In this document: piece after piece, positions 36,777 through 44,981 of the stretch
Layout: each line of letters begins with the position of its first letter
Numbering within the stretch: the stretch's first letter is position 1
Source of the DNA: Rickettsiales bacterium
Lineage (GTDB): Bacteria > Pseudomonadota > Alphaproteobacteria > Rickettsiales > JABCZZ01
Assembly: GCA_035765535.1 (NCBI GenBank)
Contig: DASTXE010000006.1
Span: 496,001-560,000 of the forward strand
Direction: 5' to 3'
Length of the DNA stretch: 64,000 bases
Made by a program: the position numbers and the translations under genes
Notes under the pieces: generated by a model
Seen by the model: only the letters and a program-made list of their open reading frames with translations
Databases searched by the model: none
Told to the model about the DNA's origin: nothing

Positions 36777-38966
36777 TCATTCTTGGTGATTATCCTTATG
36801 AATAATGATCGTCTCTGGACGACCAACCTGCAAGTAGCTAAGAGAAGTTGAATTTACTGTTGCTGCGTATAGTTCTTTGCGAGCTAAATTTTCATCAATG
36901 CTACGCTCAACAATTTTCGAAATTAATACTTCGAAAGGCCAATCTTCACCAGCATTAATAGCTATATTACCATCCAGATGAATTTCTTTATACAAGACTT
37001 CATTGATAATATTTTTATCTTCTAGTCGCGTAAGAAAGTCGGTGACCAACTGCATGCGAATCATGCCGGACATAATTTCCATCCAAGTCAGCGAACGACT
37101 AAATGCCTTATGCGCGCGAGGAATGAAGTCTGTAATTCGATACAATAGTCTAGCTACAAAGACTGCCGCGTCTCTAGCATCGATAGGGAATACAGCCCCC
37201 AGAACAGCGCGAGCACCGCAAGCCAAGAATCCATTGGCGGTTGAAGCATGATTTCTATCCGCCGCGTGAGTATCGCAAGCACTGAGAACAACAATAGGAG
37301 GAACACGGACAACTTTTGATCGCAGTTGCCATATATCGATTTCTTCTTCGAGTAATTGTAGCTTTGCAGGGCGATTACTTTCGTGACCACCGTGACCATC
37401 AAATATAACCATAGCTCCTTCAAAAGAGTTAAGAGCCTTAATTAAATCTTCTTCATTTCGAATGCGCTCAGTTTTTAAAGTTACTTTGCCAGCCAATCGC
37501 GGAGCAAAAGTTTCAATTGCTATCGCAAACCACCGGCTAATTGGATCTGTTTCTTGAAGAGCACTTAGAATCAGAATTTCACTAAAGTCCCTCTGCCTAA
37601 GATGAATGTATGGTTTTGGCGAAATTTGATCTATATACAAATTTCCGGGAGTTACAGGTATCCTAGTAACGTCTTTTTGTATACATAGTGGAAGTCCTTT
37701 AATATTTATCCACTCTAAATGGGCATCTGAAATTATTCTTATACCGTCTTCTGCAGATTCAATGAATTGAAAAAATTGCGAAGGAATTGACGCCGTAATT
37801 TTATTTTGCAGCTCTTTAAATTTCTCGATACGCTTACGCTCTGTTGTTTGCCTTGCACGGTATTGTTGAGCAAATTGACGGACTTGCCCTGACGTTCTAT
37901 TTACTGCATTTGGAAGGCGTAAAACGGCAGAAATTTCTGAAACTGAAAGAGTAGCCATACATTCCGCGGCAAATTTAAGCTCTCGCGCACGTTCTTGCAT
38001 CAAAAAATGCGGTTTGGGTTCCTTGTTAAGCGGACCGCCAAATAATGCTTCAGCCTTGGCCATAGTTTTTGCTTCAAATGCATAGCCCTCTTGCTGCTCC
38101 AATGCAGCACGTGCAGCTAAAAATTTTTTGCGCTCATTTATTGAGAATGGAGCATCTCCAATAGGCAATTCCTTGAAATGCGGATAGATTGCAGGGGCGA
38201 ACAAGTTCAGTCCCGGAGGTCTTCTAAAATAGCGATTTACTTCACGCTCACCTATTCGATCACGCTCCTGAAGAATAGACTGAGTCGTTTTAGTAATTTC
38301 TTCTACGTAAGGCACAATCCCATTATTTATGTTTCTAAAAGGCCCATAAGCAATGTCTTTATAGCCTAACAAATTCAGTGTCAGCATGTTCGGATAATTA
38401 GCGTTATGTCCACCAACTTGGTAACTTAGTTGACGAGGTTGTGGCTCAATCCAACTAGCTAAATGCAGCCGAGCATTTACTAAATCTTCTGCATGAACCT
38501 TACCTTCTAAAGCATCGCATATTTTTAAAAATGAATTTCTTAGCTTCTCTAGGTTAAAGTCCTTGTATGCAATCGTACCTCCTGTCTCAGCTAATACTGT
38601 CAGAGGAAACGGATGCGCATTAATCCAGCTTTGATACTTTTCGATTTTATGTTCTTGCCCCAACATGAATAGAACAAAAGGTGTAAAAACCGGGGTCATC
38701 ATGCTTGCGAGAGCTTTAGGCGATTGTGCATACCAGCTTACAGGTGCTTGGCCAGCCATACGCCTAGGAAGTCTAATTTCCTCCATATCCGGAGCAAGTT
38801 CATCTATTGTACTGGGCAATGTATTCGCTATTCGAACAAGCCAAGAATGATTTAATAAGCTGGGCGCAAAACCTTGAAGAAAGCTGGCTTGATGAGGGTC
38901 TCCATCCTCTACAGGGATTATAGTAATGATGTGATTAAATAAGCGCGGCAAAGTTGTGTTTGTCAT
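36777..38966 (-). CDS. CHAT-domain caspase-like protease
   Basis: The C-terminal part has the CHAT catalytic pair: His in VIFDGHGGHES (about residue 524) and Cys in VVLSACDTHAADR (about 563), followed by GFLACGARAVLGAVFPIDARDA, a typical CHAT block. CHAT proteases act in bacterial defence, often by cleaving a partner effector. The N-terminal 450 residues are not recognised; they contain Arg/Lys-rich helical segments but no obvious repeats or membrane helices. The 729-residue gene is convergent with the Mrr gene and is the last gene before the right border. No gasdermin, Cas7-11 or other known CHAT partner is seen nearby. Its ribosome-binding site is weak. Confidence 0.85.
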   Translation of the reverse strand: MTNTTLPRLFNHIITIIPVEDGDPHQASFLQGFAPSLLNHSWLVRIANTLPSTIDELAPDMEEIRLPRRMAGQAPVSWYAQSPKALASMMTPVFTPFVLFMLGQEHKIEKYQSWINAHPFPLTVLAETGGTIAYKDFNLEKLRNSFLKICDALEGKVHAEDLVNARLHLASWIEPQPRQLSYQVGGHNANYPNMLTLNLLGYKDIAYGPFRNINNGIVPYVEEITKTTQSILQERDRIGEREVNRYFRRPPGLNLFAPAIYPHFKELPIGDAPFSINERKKFLAARAALEQQEGYAFEAKTMAKAEALFGGPLNKEPKPHFLMQERARELKFAAECMATLSVSEISAVLRLPNAVNRTSGQVRQFAQQYRARQTTERKRIEKFKELQNKITASIPSQFFQFIESAEDGIRIISDAHLEWINIKGLPLCIQKDVTRIPVTPGNLYIDQISPKPYIHLRQRDFSEILILSALQETDPISRWFAIAIETFAPRLAGKVTLKTERIRNEEDLIKALNSFEGAMVIFDGHGGHESNRPAKLQLLEEEIDIWQLRSKVVRVPPIVVLSACDTHAADRNHASTANGFLACGARAVLGAVFPIDARDAAVFVARLLYRITDFIPRAHKAFSRSLTWMEIMSGMIRMQLVTDFLTRLEDKNIINEVLYKEIHLDGNIAINAGEDWPFEVLISKIVERSIDENLARKELYAATVNSTSLSYLQVGRPETIIIHKDNHQE

Positions 38967-39386
38967 ACTGGTAGCCGGGTAAAGTACATTTAAGCCGAGA
39001 AACTGAAGCTGCTCTACAAAAAGCCTTAATACATCTCACCATAAACTTTTGAGCAACAGGTTTAGGCTTTCTGTTGTGATTGCTACAAGCATGCAACAGG
39101 ATTCTATGAGCAGACGCTTGTTCCAATCGGAGAATGCGGTAAATATATTCATATAAGGCAAAATTACAAGGTGCTGATATTCTTGCCACCGTCATTCGTT
39201 ACATACCATGCAAGGCTTGATTATATTGACTTTGGGAAATACACTAAAGTGCGAGTAGTTGTAGGAGCAGGTGGACCTGCGACCTCAGGTACTAATAAAA
39301 TTATTCTGGGGGTATTTTTGGGGGTACGCAGAAAACCCACATTAAATAATATAATTATATAACAGAATATTATTTAAATAATGTTG
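38967..39386. other. Right-end noncoding region of the island
   Basis: About 420 AT-rich bases without a convincing gene between the CHAT start and the attachment copy. It should contain the CHAT promoter. It also holds the GGGGGTA pair at 39308/39320 described separately. A leftward frame (38935-39195) overlaps the CHAT start and is not convincing. Confidence 0.5.
39308..39326 (+). repeat. GGGGGTA pair near right end
   Basis: Two GGGGGTA words start 12 bases apart (39308 and 39320), the same spacing as upstream of int at 22484/22496. They are candidate arm-type recombinase sites on the right side of the element. Confidence 0.5.
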
Positions 39387-39398
39387 ATCCTACCCGCG
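39387..39398 (+). repeat. attR core
   Basis: ATCCTACCCGCG repeats the 3' part of tRNA-Asn (22351-22362); GCCA follows after a 3-base deletion relative to the tRNA. It marks the right border of the island. Confidence 0.75.
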
Positions 39399-39440
39399 CC
39401 AATTCTGCACTATATTATACCTCTATAAGCCAGCCCTATC

Positions 39441-39540
39441 TTGGGGGTATAAATGGAGGTATATTTTAAACCCTTGGCCCTAAATACCCCCAAGCCTTAC
39501 AGACATAGCTACATGTACAACAAAACCCCGGGACAAAGTA
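39441..39540 (+). pseudogene. Decayed 5' end of a second P4-type integrase
   Basis: This stretch lines up with the region upstream of, and the first codons of, int at 22481-22590. Shared features are TTGGGGGTATAA, the second iteron (GGAGGTA, one mismatch), AAATACCCCCA at the start codon, then TTAC..A.ATAGC and CAAAACC. The reading frame is broken and only about 55 bases of coding remnant can be followed. Its position right after attR is where the integrase of a second, tandem island would begin. It appears to be the scar of an older insertion. Confidence 0.65.
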
Positions 39541-39554
39541 CGAAGAAAATAACA

Positions 39555-40298
39555 ATGGAATTTGATCCCAATAATAAGGTTGTCAAAACCTGCCTTGATG
39601 CCATGACTCTGGAAGAAAAGGGCCGAACGGAAGAAGCATATGAACAATTTCGCAAGGCCTGGACCGAAGCAACATTCGATTCTGAAAAATTTATCTCAGC
39701 CTACTTTCTGGCTCGCCATCAGAAGAACGTTTCTGACAAACTGGAATGGCTCAAGATTACTCTGCAGATTGCATTGAAAATAGATGACGACACCGTCAGA
39801 AGCGCGTTCCCTGCTCTCTATTCAAACATTGCGAAATGCTACGAGGATCTGGGCAACCCGGAAAAAGCAAGACAGCATTATGAAATAGCTACTTCCTACA
39901 AGTACAACCCTTCCGACAAAGGTCCCTTCTATCATGGGACAAAAGCCGATTTACAGGTTGGAGATTTTCTGACGGCAGGTGGAAGCTCCAATTACAAGCA
40001 AAACCTCACCATGAATCACATCTATTTCACAGCACTTGCAAATGGGGCGGGTCTGGCGGCTGCACTGGCAAAAGGTGATAGAACAGAGCGTGTTTACATT
40101 GTCGAACCAACAGGGCCGTTTGAGAATGATCCCAATGTTACGGATAAAAAATTCCCCGGCAACCCAACGCGTTCATACCGCTCTGAAGCCCCGTTAAAAA
40201 TTATAGGTGAATTAAAAGAATGGAAAAGACTAACACCTGAGGAAACTCAGAAATGGCGTGAGAAGCTGGCAAGCAATAAAGGGGAAATTATTAACTAA
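39555..40298 (+). CDS. TPR-Arr fusion: rifampin ADP-ribosyltransferase-like
   Basis: The C-terminal 125 residues are strongly Arr-like: GPFYHGTKADLQVGDFLT, NHIYFTAL, RVYIVEPTGPFENDPNVTDK and KFPGNPTRSYRS. Arr enzymes ADP-ribosylate rifampin with NAD and confer resistance. The N-terminal 120 residues are helical and tetratricopeptide-like (EEKGRTEEAYEQFRKAW, ALYSNIAKCYEDLGNPEKARQHYEIA), an addition not present in the short Arr proteins of about 140 residues. The longer frame from 39453 reads through the integrase remnant, so ATG 39555 is preferred. Its site beside the scar suggests it is cargo of the older element. Whether it acts on rifampin or another substrate is unknown. Confidence 0.85.
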   Translation: MEFDPNNKVVKTCLDAMTLEEKGRTEEAYEQFRKAWTEATFDSEKFISAYFLARHQKNVSDKLEWLKITLQIALKIDDDTVRSAFPALYSNIAKCYEDLGNPEKARQHYEIATSYKYNPSDKGPFYHGTKADLQVGDFLTAGGSSNYKQNLTMNHIYFTALANGAGLAAALAKGDRTERVYIVEPTGPFENDPNVTDKKFPGNPTRSYRSEAPLKIIGELKEWKRLTPEETQKWREKLASNKGEIIN

Positions 40299-40725
40299 CT
40301 TCATCTAGTATCCCCGCTGAACTGAACTGCGCACAGCTTATAAGAAATCTTCATATTACAGCTATTGGTTTTACAAAAACCATATACGAACGTTTCACCT
40401 GTTCACTCGTGAACCATATAGTCCCCTTATAATTTTTTTATTATAAAGACATGCAATGGAGCATGAAAAAAACCTATGTCACTGGGTAACCTTTAATTAA
40501 TAAATAAAGCCTTCAGCGAGAAAAATGAAAATTCTATAAAAAGTTGAAAAGATACCCCTGGACACACAACTTAAAGTGTCATATAGACCTCCTTGGCTCT
40601 ACCTATTCTTGCATAAAATCCCATCCGGAGCCACCCAAGCGATCAATCAATCTTACGGCAAACCATGCGTATTGAGCGTTGCGGCATGGCGTAGAGCGAT
40701 TGTTCATAACCCATAAGGAGGAACC
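40299..40725. other. Intergenic region before the 692-aa gene
   Basis: AT-rich, no convincing gene. It contains the palindrome GTTCAC-TC-GTGAAC (40401-40414), a possible operator, and ends in a very strong ribosome-binding site (AAGGAGG) 4 bases before ATG 40726. Confidence 0.5.
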
Positions 40726-42804
40726 ATGCCGACAAAAGACTCAACACCCGACCTCACAACCAGGCCGGATGACCGCAAGGTCACTTCCATTCAGGCTCAG
40801 CGGCTTGCTGCATTGTCCGGGGTAGATGCCGCACAGTTGAAAGGAACCATCTCCCAGCTGTCCGATAAACTGAAATGGAAGATCGATCCCAGCCTTTTCC
40901 TTTTCCAGAAAGTCTGCGGCAAGGTCGTCAAGAAAGACCCTGTGACCGGCGTCGAGCGTCCCGTGCCTTTTGCCACCGTCTATGTGGAAGATACCGACTG
41001 CAGCCTGATCAGCTACTTCCCCAAAGGCTGGCCTTGGGGATGGCATTTTCCGTTCAACTGCCACCGCGAGATCATTGCCACCACCAAGACGGATAAATGC
41101 GGAAATTTCTGCGTGTGGGTTCCGCGCTTCGATATTGACTGGGTACTGAGATGGCGTAAAGAACGCATCTGCTTCCCCATCATTTTCAACCGCCCCTCCA
41201 TAGGAGATCTGATTCCGAAACTGCCCGGCCAGGTGGTCGGCCCGTGGCCTCCGATCCCTCAGCCTGATCCGGGTCCGCTGCGCACGCTGGCAACGTTACA
41301 GCCTTCCGTGATTCACGCCATCGCCGGACAGGCGGCTGGTAAGCTTGCGGATAGAGTCTCGAAGCTGCAGACCGTGAAAACGCTGGGCACTTCCGGCATA
41401 GAAGATCGTAACCTTCATGTGCGGGCGTTCGAAGGCGAACTGCCGCCGCCGCTTCCGCCGGAGTTCGGCGATGCGCTTACGGGCCAGAATGTCGTGGCAC
41501 AGAAAGGCGCGTCGCCGCTCGACGGGGTGCGTACCGCCATCGCGCTGAAACTCGGGGTCAACGCGAAGGATATTGCCGATTTCGATCCTTCCCGCTTCGT
41601 CGGCCCGTTCTTCCGCTGCTACGATATCCTCTTGCCGGAATGGCAGCGTATTCTGGACGTGCCGGATATTACGTTCCGCGTAACGCAGGATGTGAATGGA
41701 GACGGTGTCGAAGAAAATATCTACTCGGAAAGCTATTTCGACGTACGCTGGGATGCGACGAACATTCCGGATGTCACGCTCGTGGCCAATTCCATCGCGA
41801 AGGAATCCACCCTGTGCGACGCTCCCGTCGTCCCCTGCGGCAATGTTCCGGCACTGCTCTTCGCCGGATTCATGCCGCTCGACCTGCCTGCTTACTATGA
41901 TGCGACCGCAGGCTACACCGTGCGTCCCAACAGGCCGAAAAACGGTGTGGTCCGCCCTGCGGCACAAACGCCGTTCTGCGGAAACGTGCAGTTCTACGGC
42001 TGTGTGGATGTCAAGCAGGCCAAGTTCTACCGCGTGCTACAAAGCGTGGACGGAGGCACGACCTTCTCTGCGATCACCGGCGTTGCGTGGAACAACTACC
42101 GTAACACGGGCGGGGCTCCCATTGTCATCCATGCGGATGCCAGCGGATGGTATCCGGTCAATCCGGTGGACGGCATGGGCAACACGGTCAACCGCACTGA
42201 TTTGGAGTTCCCGAACCTGCTGCTCGACTGGCCGACGCCGGGACTTGGCAAGAGCATATTGAAGCTGGAAATCGGCAATGCGTCGAAAGCGAATATCGCT
42301 TATTCGAACCCTGTCGCCGTCCAGACCGACAATACAGCTCCTGCGGTTATCTTCACGCAGCTTGCGTGGAAGTTCGTCGGTGAGCCGGACAGCGCACTGC
42401 GGAATCTGCTGGGCATACCCTGTCCGACGATCCACCGCGGCGCAACTCCGAAGGCAATCGAGCTTGTGTTTGAAGTGAGCGTCACCGCCCACCATCTGCG
42501 CGATGCTTCGATCGGAACGAGCGGATGCGGCGGCGGCGTGTTTGCGCCGGTTGCAGATCCGCTGAACAATCCGTCGCATTGGCATACATCCGTGCTGGAT
42601 AATTCCACACTGCTGCACCAGCGCTACCAGCTGGATGCATCGGCGCTGGAAGGAGCCTATTCCTTCGGATGTACGGCCAACAGCAGGGCGATGAATCCGT
42701 CAGGCGCGGACGGTGGCAATAATGTGCCGCCGGATTGGTTCTACGATCCCGTTTACATCCATGTCGACCCGTCTATCGGGGTCGCCGTGGTGGACGTGAA
42801 CTAG
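40726..42804 (+). CDS. Large protein with carboxypeptidase-regulatory-like domain, 692 aa
   Basis: The function is unknown. After a polar N-terminus, residues about 60-145 (VCGKVVKKDP...PVPFATVYVEDTDC...TTKTDKCGNFCVWVPRFDIDW) look like a cysteine-rich carboxypeptidase-regulatory-like beta sandwich. A Pro-rich hinge (about 165-185) and a long C-terminal part with many cysteines follow, including DVNGDGVEEN, a possible calcium loop. There is no signal peptide or membrane helix. The strong AAGGAGG site suggests high expression. It heads a compact rightward group with the DUF1360 gene (60 bases on) and the 82-aa gene. Confidence 0.75.
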   Translation: MPTKDSTPDLTTRPDDRKVTSIQAQRLAALSGVDAAQLKGTISQLSDKLKWKIDPSLFLFQKVCGKVVKKDPVTGVERPVPFATVYVEDTDCSLISYFPKGWPWGWHFPFNCHREIIATTKTDKCGNFCVWVPRFDIDWVLRWRKERICFPIIFNRPSIGDLIPKLPGQVVGPWPPIPQPDPGPLRTLATLQPSVIHAIAGQAAGKLADRVSKLQTVKTLGTSGIEDRNLHVRAFEGELPPPLPPEFGDALTGQNVVAQKGASPLDGVRTAIALKLGVNAKDIADFDPSRFVGPFFRCYDILLPEWQRILDVPDITFRVTQDVNGDGVEENIYSESYFDVRWDATNIPDVTLVANSIAKESTLCDAPVVPCGNVPALLFAGFMPLDLPAYYDATAGYTVRPNRPKNGVVRPAAQTPFCGNVQFYGCVDVKQAKFYRVLQSVDGGTTFSAITGVAWNNYRNTGGAPIVIHADASGWYPVNPVDGMGNTVNRTDLEFPNLLLDWPTPGLGKSILKLEIGNASKANIAYSNPVAVQTDNTAPAVIFTQLAWKFVGEPDSALRNLLGIPCPTIHRGATPKAIELVFEVSVTAHHLRDASIGTSGCGGGVFAPVADPLNNPSHWHTSVLDNSTLLHQRYQLDASALEGAYSFGCTANSRAMNPSGADGGNNVPPDWFYDPVYIHVDPSIGVAVVDVN

Positions 42805-42864
42805 TCGTCAACTTTCAGGCGGGGCAGCTTTACGGCTGCCCCGTTTATAGATATAAGAAAACCT

Positions 42865-43170
42865 ATGCTCAGTGATTATTCTTTCGAGATGCAATTCCTG
42901 CTCTGTGCGCTGGCCGTCTGGCGGCTCTCGCATTTTCTGGTCGCGGAAGACGGCCCGTGGGATATTGTGATCCGACTGCGCGCAAGTTTGGGCAACAGCA
43001 TGATGGGCCAGATCATGGACTGTTTCTATTGCACGAGCATATGGATCGCCATTCCCTTCACCCTGTTAATTGCCAGAAGCTTCATCAGCGGATTTATACT
43101 CTGGCTGGCGCTTTCCGGGGCAGCATGCCTACTGGAACAAATGACGCAAAAAAAGGAATCCAAATCATGA
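42865..43170 (+). CDS. DUF1360 membrane protein
   Basis: The 101-residue protein matches the DUF1360 pattern: AVWRLSHFLVAEDGPWDIVIRLR near the N-terminus, then MDCFYCTSIWIA with two cysteines, and hydrophobic helices at about residues 7-20, 52-68 and 72-88. DUF1360 proteins are small membrane proteins of unknown function. Its stop overlaps the start of the next gene (ATGA). With the 692-aa and 82-aa genes it forms what looks like a conserved module. Confidence 0.82.
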   Translation: MLSDYSFEMQFLLCALAVWRLSHFLVAEDGPWDIVIRLRASLGNSMMGQIMDCFYCTSIWIAIPFTLLIARSFISGFILWLALSGAACLLEQMTQKKESKS

Positions 43171-43415
43171 GCTGCTGCGGACAGAAACGCCAGAACTGGC
43201 AGCATTACTCGCAAGCGCCAGTCCCGCAACCCCAGCCGCCGGAAATCAAGAACCCGAAACTGCTCTATTACATTGGCGAGACTTCCCTTGTCATCAAAGG
43301 CCCTGCCACAGGGCGCTCTTACCTGTTTGCAAGTGGAGAAGAAGGCTTGCTGGTGGATGAAAACGACATCACGCTGTTGCTGGAAATGAAATTGTTCAGC
43401 CTTGAGAAGAATTAA
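43167..43415 (+). CDS. 82-aa protein with Cys-Cys N-terminus
   Basis: The start MSCCGQKRQNWQ carries a CC pair followed by basic residues. A Pro/Gln-rich linker leads to LLYYIGETSLVIKGPATGRSYLFASGEEGLLVDENDITLLL, a short beta domain with a GPxTGRxYxF pattern that I recall from small phage and phage-like proteins. ATG 43167 overlaps the DUF1360 stop and has AAAGGA 9 bases upstream. It overlaps the end of the leftward CDF gene by 4 bases. Function is unknown. Confidence 0.7.
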   Translation: MSCCGQKRQNWQHYSQAPVPQPQPPEIKNPKLLYYIGETSLVIKGPATGRSYLFASGEEGLLVDENDITLLLEMKLFSLEKN

Positions 43416-44353
43416 ATCTTCTCTTCCGGAGCCGAACAATCGCTGCCAACCGCGCAAGGATGATGGCCGTCGCCCAGTTCAATCTGGATCGTGGCATGCC
43501 CGATGCCAAATTTCTCTTTAAGCATCACGGAAATATTTTCCAGGAACTCATCTCCCGGATGCCCTGCAGGCATTAGCAGATGCGTAGAGAGCGCAGATTC
43601 GGTGGTACTCATCCCCCAGACATGTAGATCATGCACTTCACTGACGCCGGGCAAGACCGCAAGCGCTTCCCTGACTTTCTGCGTATCCACATCATCCGGC
43701 GCGGCATGCAGAGCAAGATTGACCGAACTGCGCAGCAACTGCCATGTACTCCAGATAATCAGCACACAGATGATAATACTGGTGAGCGGATCAAGCCATA
43801 CCCAGCCGGTCCGCATAATTATAAAACCAGCAATCACCACTCCGGCGGCAATCGCAGCATCGCCCGCCAGATGTAAAAAAGCGGCTTTGACATTCAGGTC
43901 GCGATGGCCGGAATGAAATAACCACGCCGTCGCACCGTTAACGACAATCCCCAGCGCCGCAACTCCCATGACAATACCGCCGGAAACCGCGGCCTGTTCA
44001 TGCAGACGCCCGGCCGCTTCCCACATCACGCCGCCAATAGCCACCAGCAGCAGGATGGCATTGACCAGCGAAGCCATGATGGAGCTGCTGCCGAATCCGT
44101 AAGTATAGCGATCCGTTGGAGCGCGTCTGGAAAGCCACCACGCACCGCCCGCAAGCAGAAGGCCGACAACATCGCCGAAATTATGTCCTGCATCGGCAAT
44201 GAGTGAGAGCGAATTAGCTTTCCAGCCATAAATCAGCTCGGCAATAATAAATGCCAGATTCGCCACCGCCGCTATGATAAACCGGCGCCCATACCGGTCG
44301 GACGCATGGCCGTCATGGGAATGATGATGATCATGGGAATGTGCGTGCGCCAT
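43412..44353 (-). CDS. CDF-family metal cation exporter
   Basis: A cation diffusion facilitator that exports Zn2+ or a similar metal from the cytoplasm in exchange for protons. The 313-residue protein opens with a His-rich stretch (AHAHSHDHHHSHDGHA), followed by six membrane helices with the metal-site motifs SLIADAGHNFGD in helix II and HLAGDAAIAAG in helix V. The C-terminal cytoplasmic domain has LHVWGMSTTESALSTHLLM. The wording is of the CzcD/ZitB type. ATG 44353 has AGGAGAG 5 bases upstream. It is the last gene of a leftward group from 46832. Confidence 0.93.
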   Translation of the reverse strand: MAHAHSHDHHHSHDGHASDRYGRRFIIAAVANLAFIIAELIYGWKANSLSLIADAGHNFGDVVGLLLAGGAWWLSRRAPTDRYTYGFGSSSIMASLVNAILLLVAIGGVMWEAAGRLHEQAAVSGGIVMGVAALGIVVNGATAWLFHSGHRDLNVKAAFLHLAGDAAIAAGVVIAGFIIMRTGWVWLDPLTSIIICVLIIWSTWQLLRSSVNLALHAAPDDVDTQKVREALAVLPGVSEVHDLHVWGMSTTESALSTHLLMPAGHPGDEFLENISVMLKEKFGIGHATIQIELGDGHHPCAVGSDCSAPEEKI

Positions 44354-44409
44354 CTTACTCTCCTCTGCCCTGCGCACAAGAGTAATTTATTAACGCGAGC
44401 GCCGCAAGC

Positions 44410-44973
44410 CTATTGAAACTGGAAAGAAGCCTGCGCAGGAGGGTAAGTAATCTGCAGCCCGGCAACATGCGCGAAGGAAGTCAACTTATGCATCTGGTGT
44501 TTGGTTTCGGATAGGATTTCCACTACCGGAATCTGCCTTACGCTTAACGCATCCGCCACCAGCGAGCGGTGACACCGCCACGGCACCGCCTCCGCGCACA
44601 TAATGGCCGTGCGTTTCTGATGGCTGATCCGGATAAGCTCCTCCAGACCTTCCTCAAAAGCCTCTGTCTGCATATAGTCGGCATAACCGCGGAAACTGTC
44701 ATTTCGCCAGCCCGCATTGGGAGAATCCTTATGGGCATGCCGCAAACCTCCCAGAGCCTTCATATATACATAATCGATCTGCTCTGCCGGAAGCGTTTTA
44801 GCCAGGCTTTCACCGTTATACTGCGGATTATGACGCGACTTAGGGATGGAGCGTATATCCACCAGACATTCTATCTCATAAGCCTTGAGCAGTACAACAA
44901 AGCGCTCCAGCGGGTGCGTGGAATGGCCTATGGTGAAAATCGCCTCTTTAGGCCAGTGACTAAGTTCCGACAT
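44410..44973 (-). CDS. DUF488 protein
   Basis: The start EAIFTIGHSTHPLERFVVLLKAYEIECLVDIRSIPKSRHNPQY and the later AIMCAEAVPWRCHRSLVADAL match DUF488, a small cytoplasmic family with a conserved Cys and a CHR motif whose activity is not established. The 187-residue gene starts 8 bases after the AsmA-like gene and precedes the CDF gene by 56 bases, so it is part of the same leftward operon. Confidence 0.88.
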   Translation of the reverse strand: MSELSHWPKEAIFTIGHSTHPLERFVVLLKAYEIECLVDIRSIPKSRHNPQYNGESLAKTLPAEQIDYVYMKALGGLRHAHKDSPNAGWRNDSFRGYADYMQTEAFEEGLEELIRISHQKRTAIMCAEAVPWRCHRSLVADALSVRQIPVVEILSETKHQMHKLTSFAHVAGLQITYPPAQASFQFQ

Positions 44974-44981
44974 AACAAACT

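Larger units (their letters stand above)
22351..39398. mobile_element. tRNA-Asn-integrated defence island, about 17 kb
   Basis: The element is bounded on the left by the 3' end of tRNA-Asn and on the right by a 12-base copy of it (ATCCTACCCGCG at 22351 and 39387). A P4-type integrase begins 165 bases after the tRNA. The content is typical accessory cargo: AlpA-like and zinc-ribbon HTH proteins, a second tyrosine recombinase, an FRG protein, a complete type I restriction system, an Mrr-type nuclease and a CHAT protein. No conjugation or phage structural genes are present, so it is an integrative island that would depend on other elements for transfer. Several of its genes look AT-richer than the flanks. 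Confidence 0.85.

Noticed and set aside
38935-39195. 86-codon leftward frame at the CHAT start
   Set aside because: It overlaps the CHAT start in another phase and has no domain or good start signal.
40610-40640. Possible far attachment site of the older island (CCGGAGCCACC)
   Set aside because: Only about 8 bases resemble the tRNA end (GGAGCCA) and the flanking core does not match, so it cannot be distinguished from chance.
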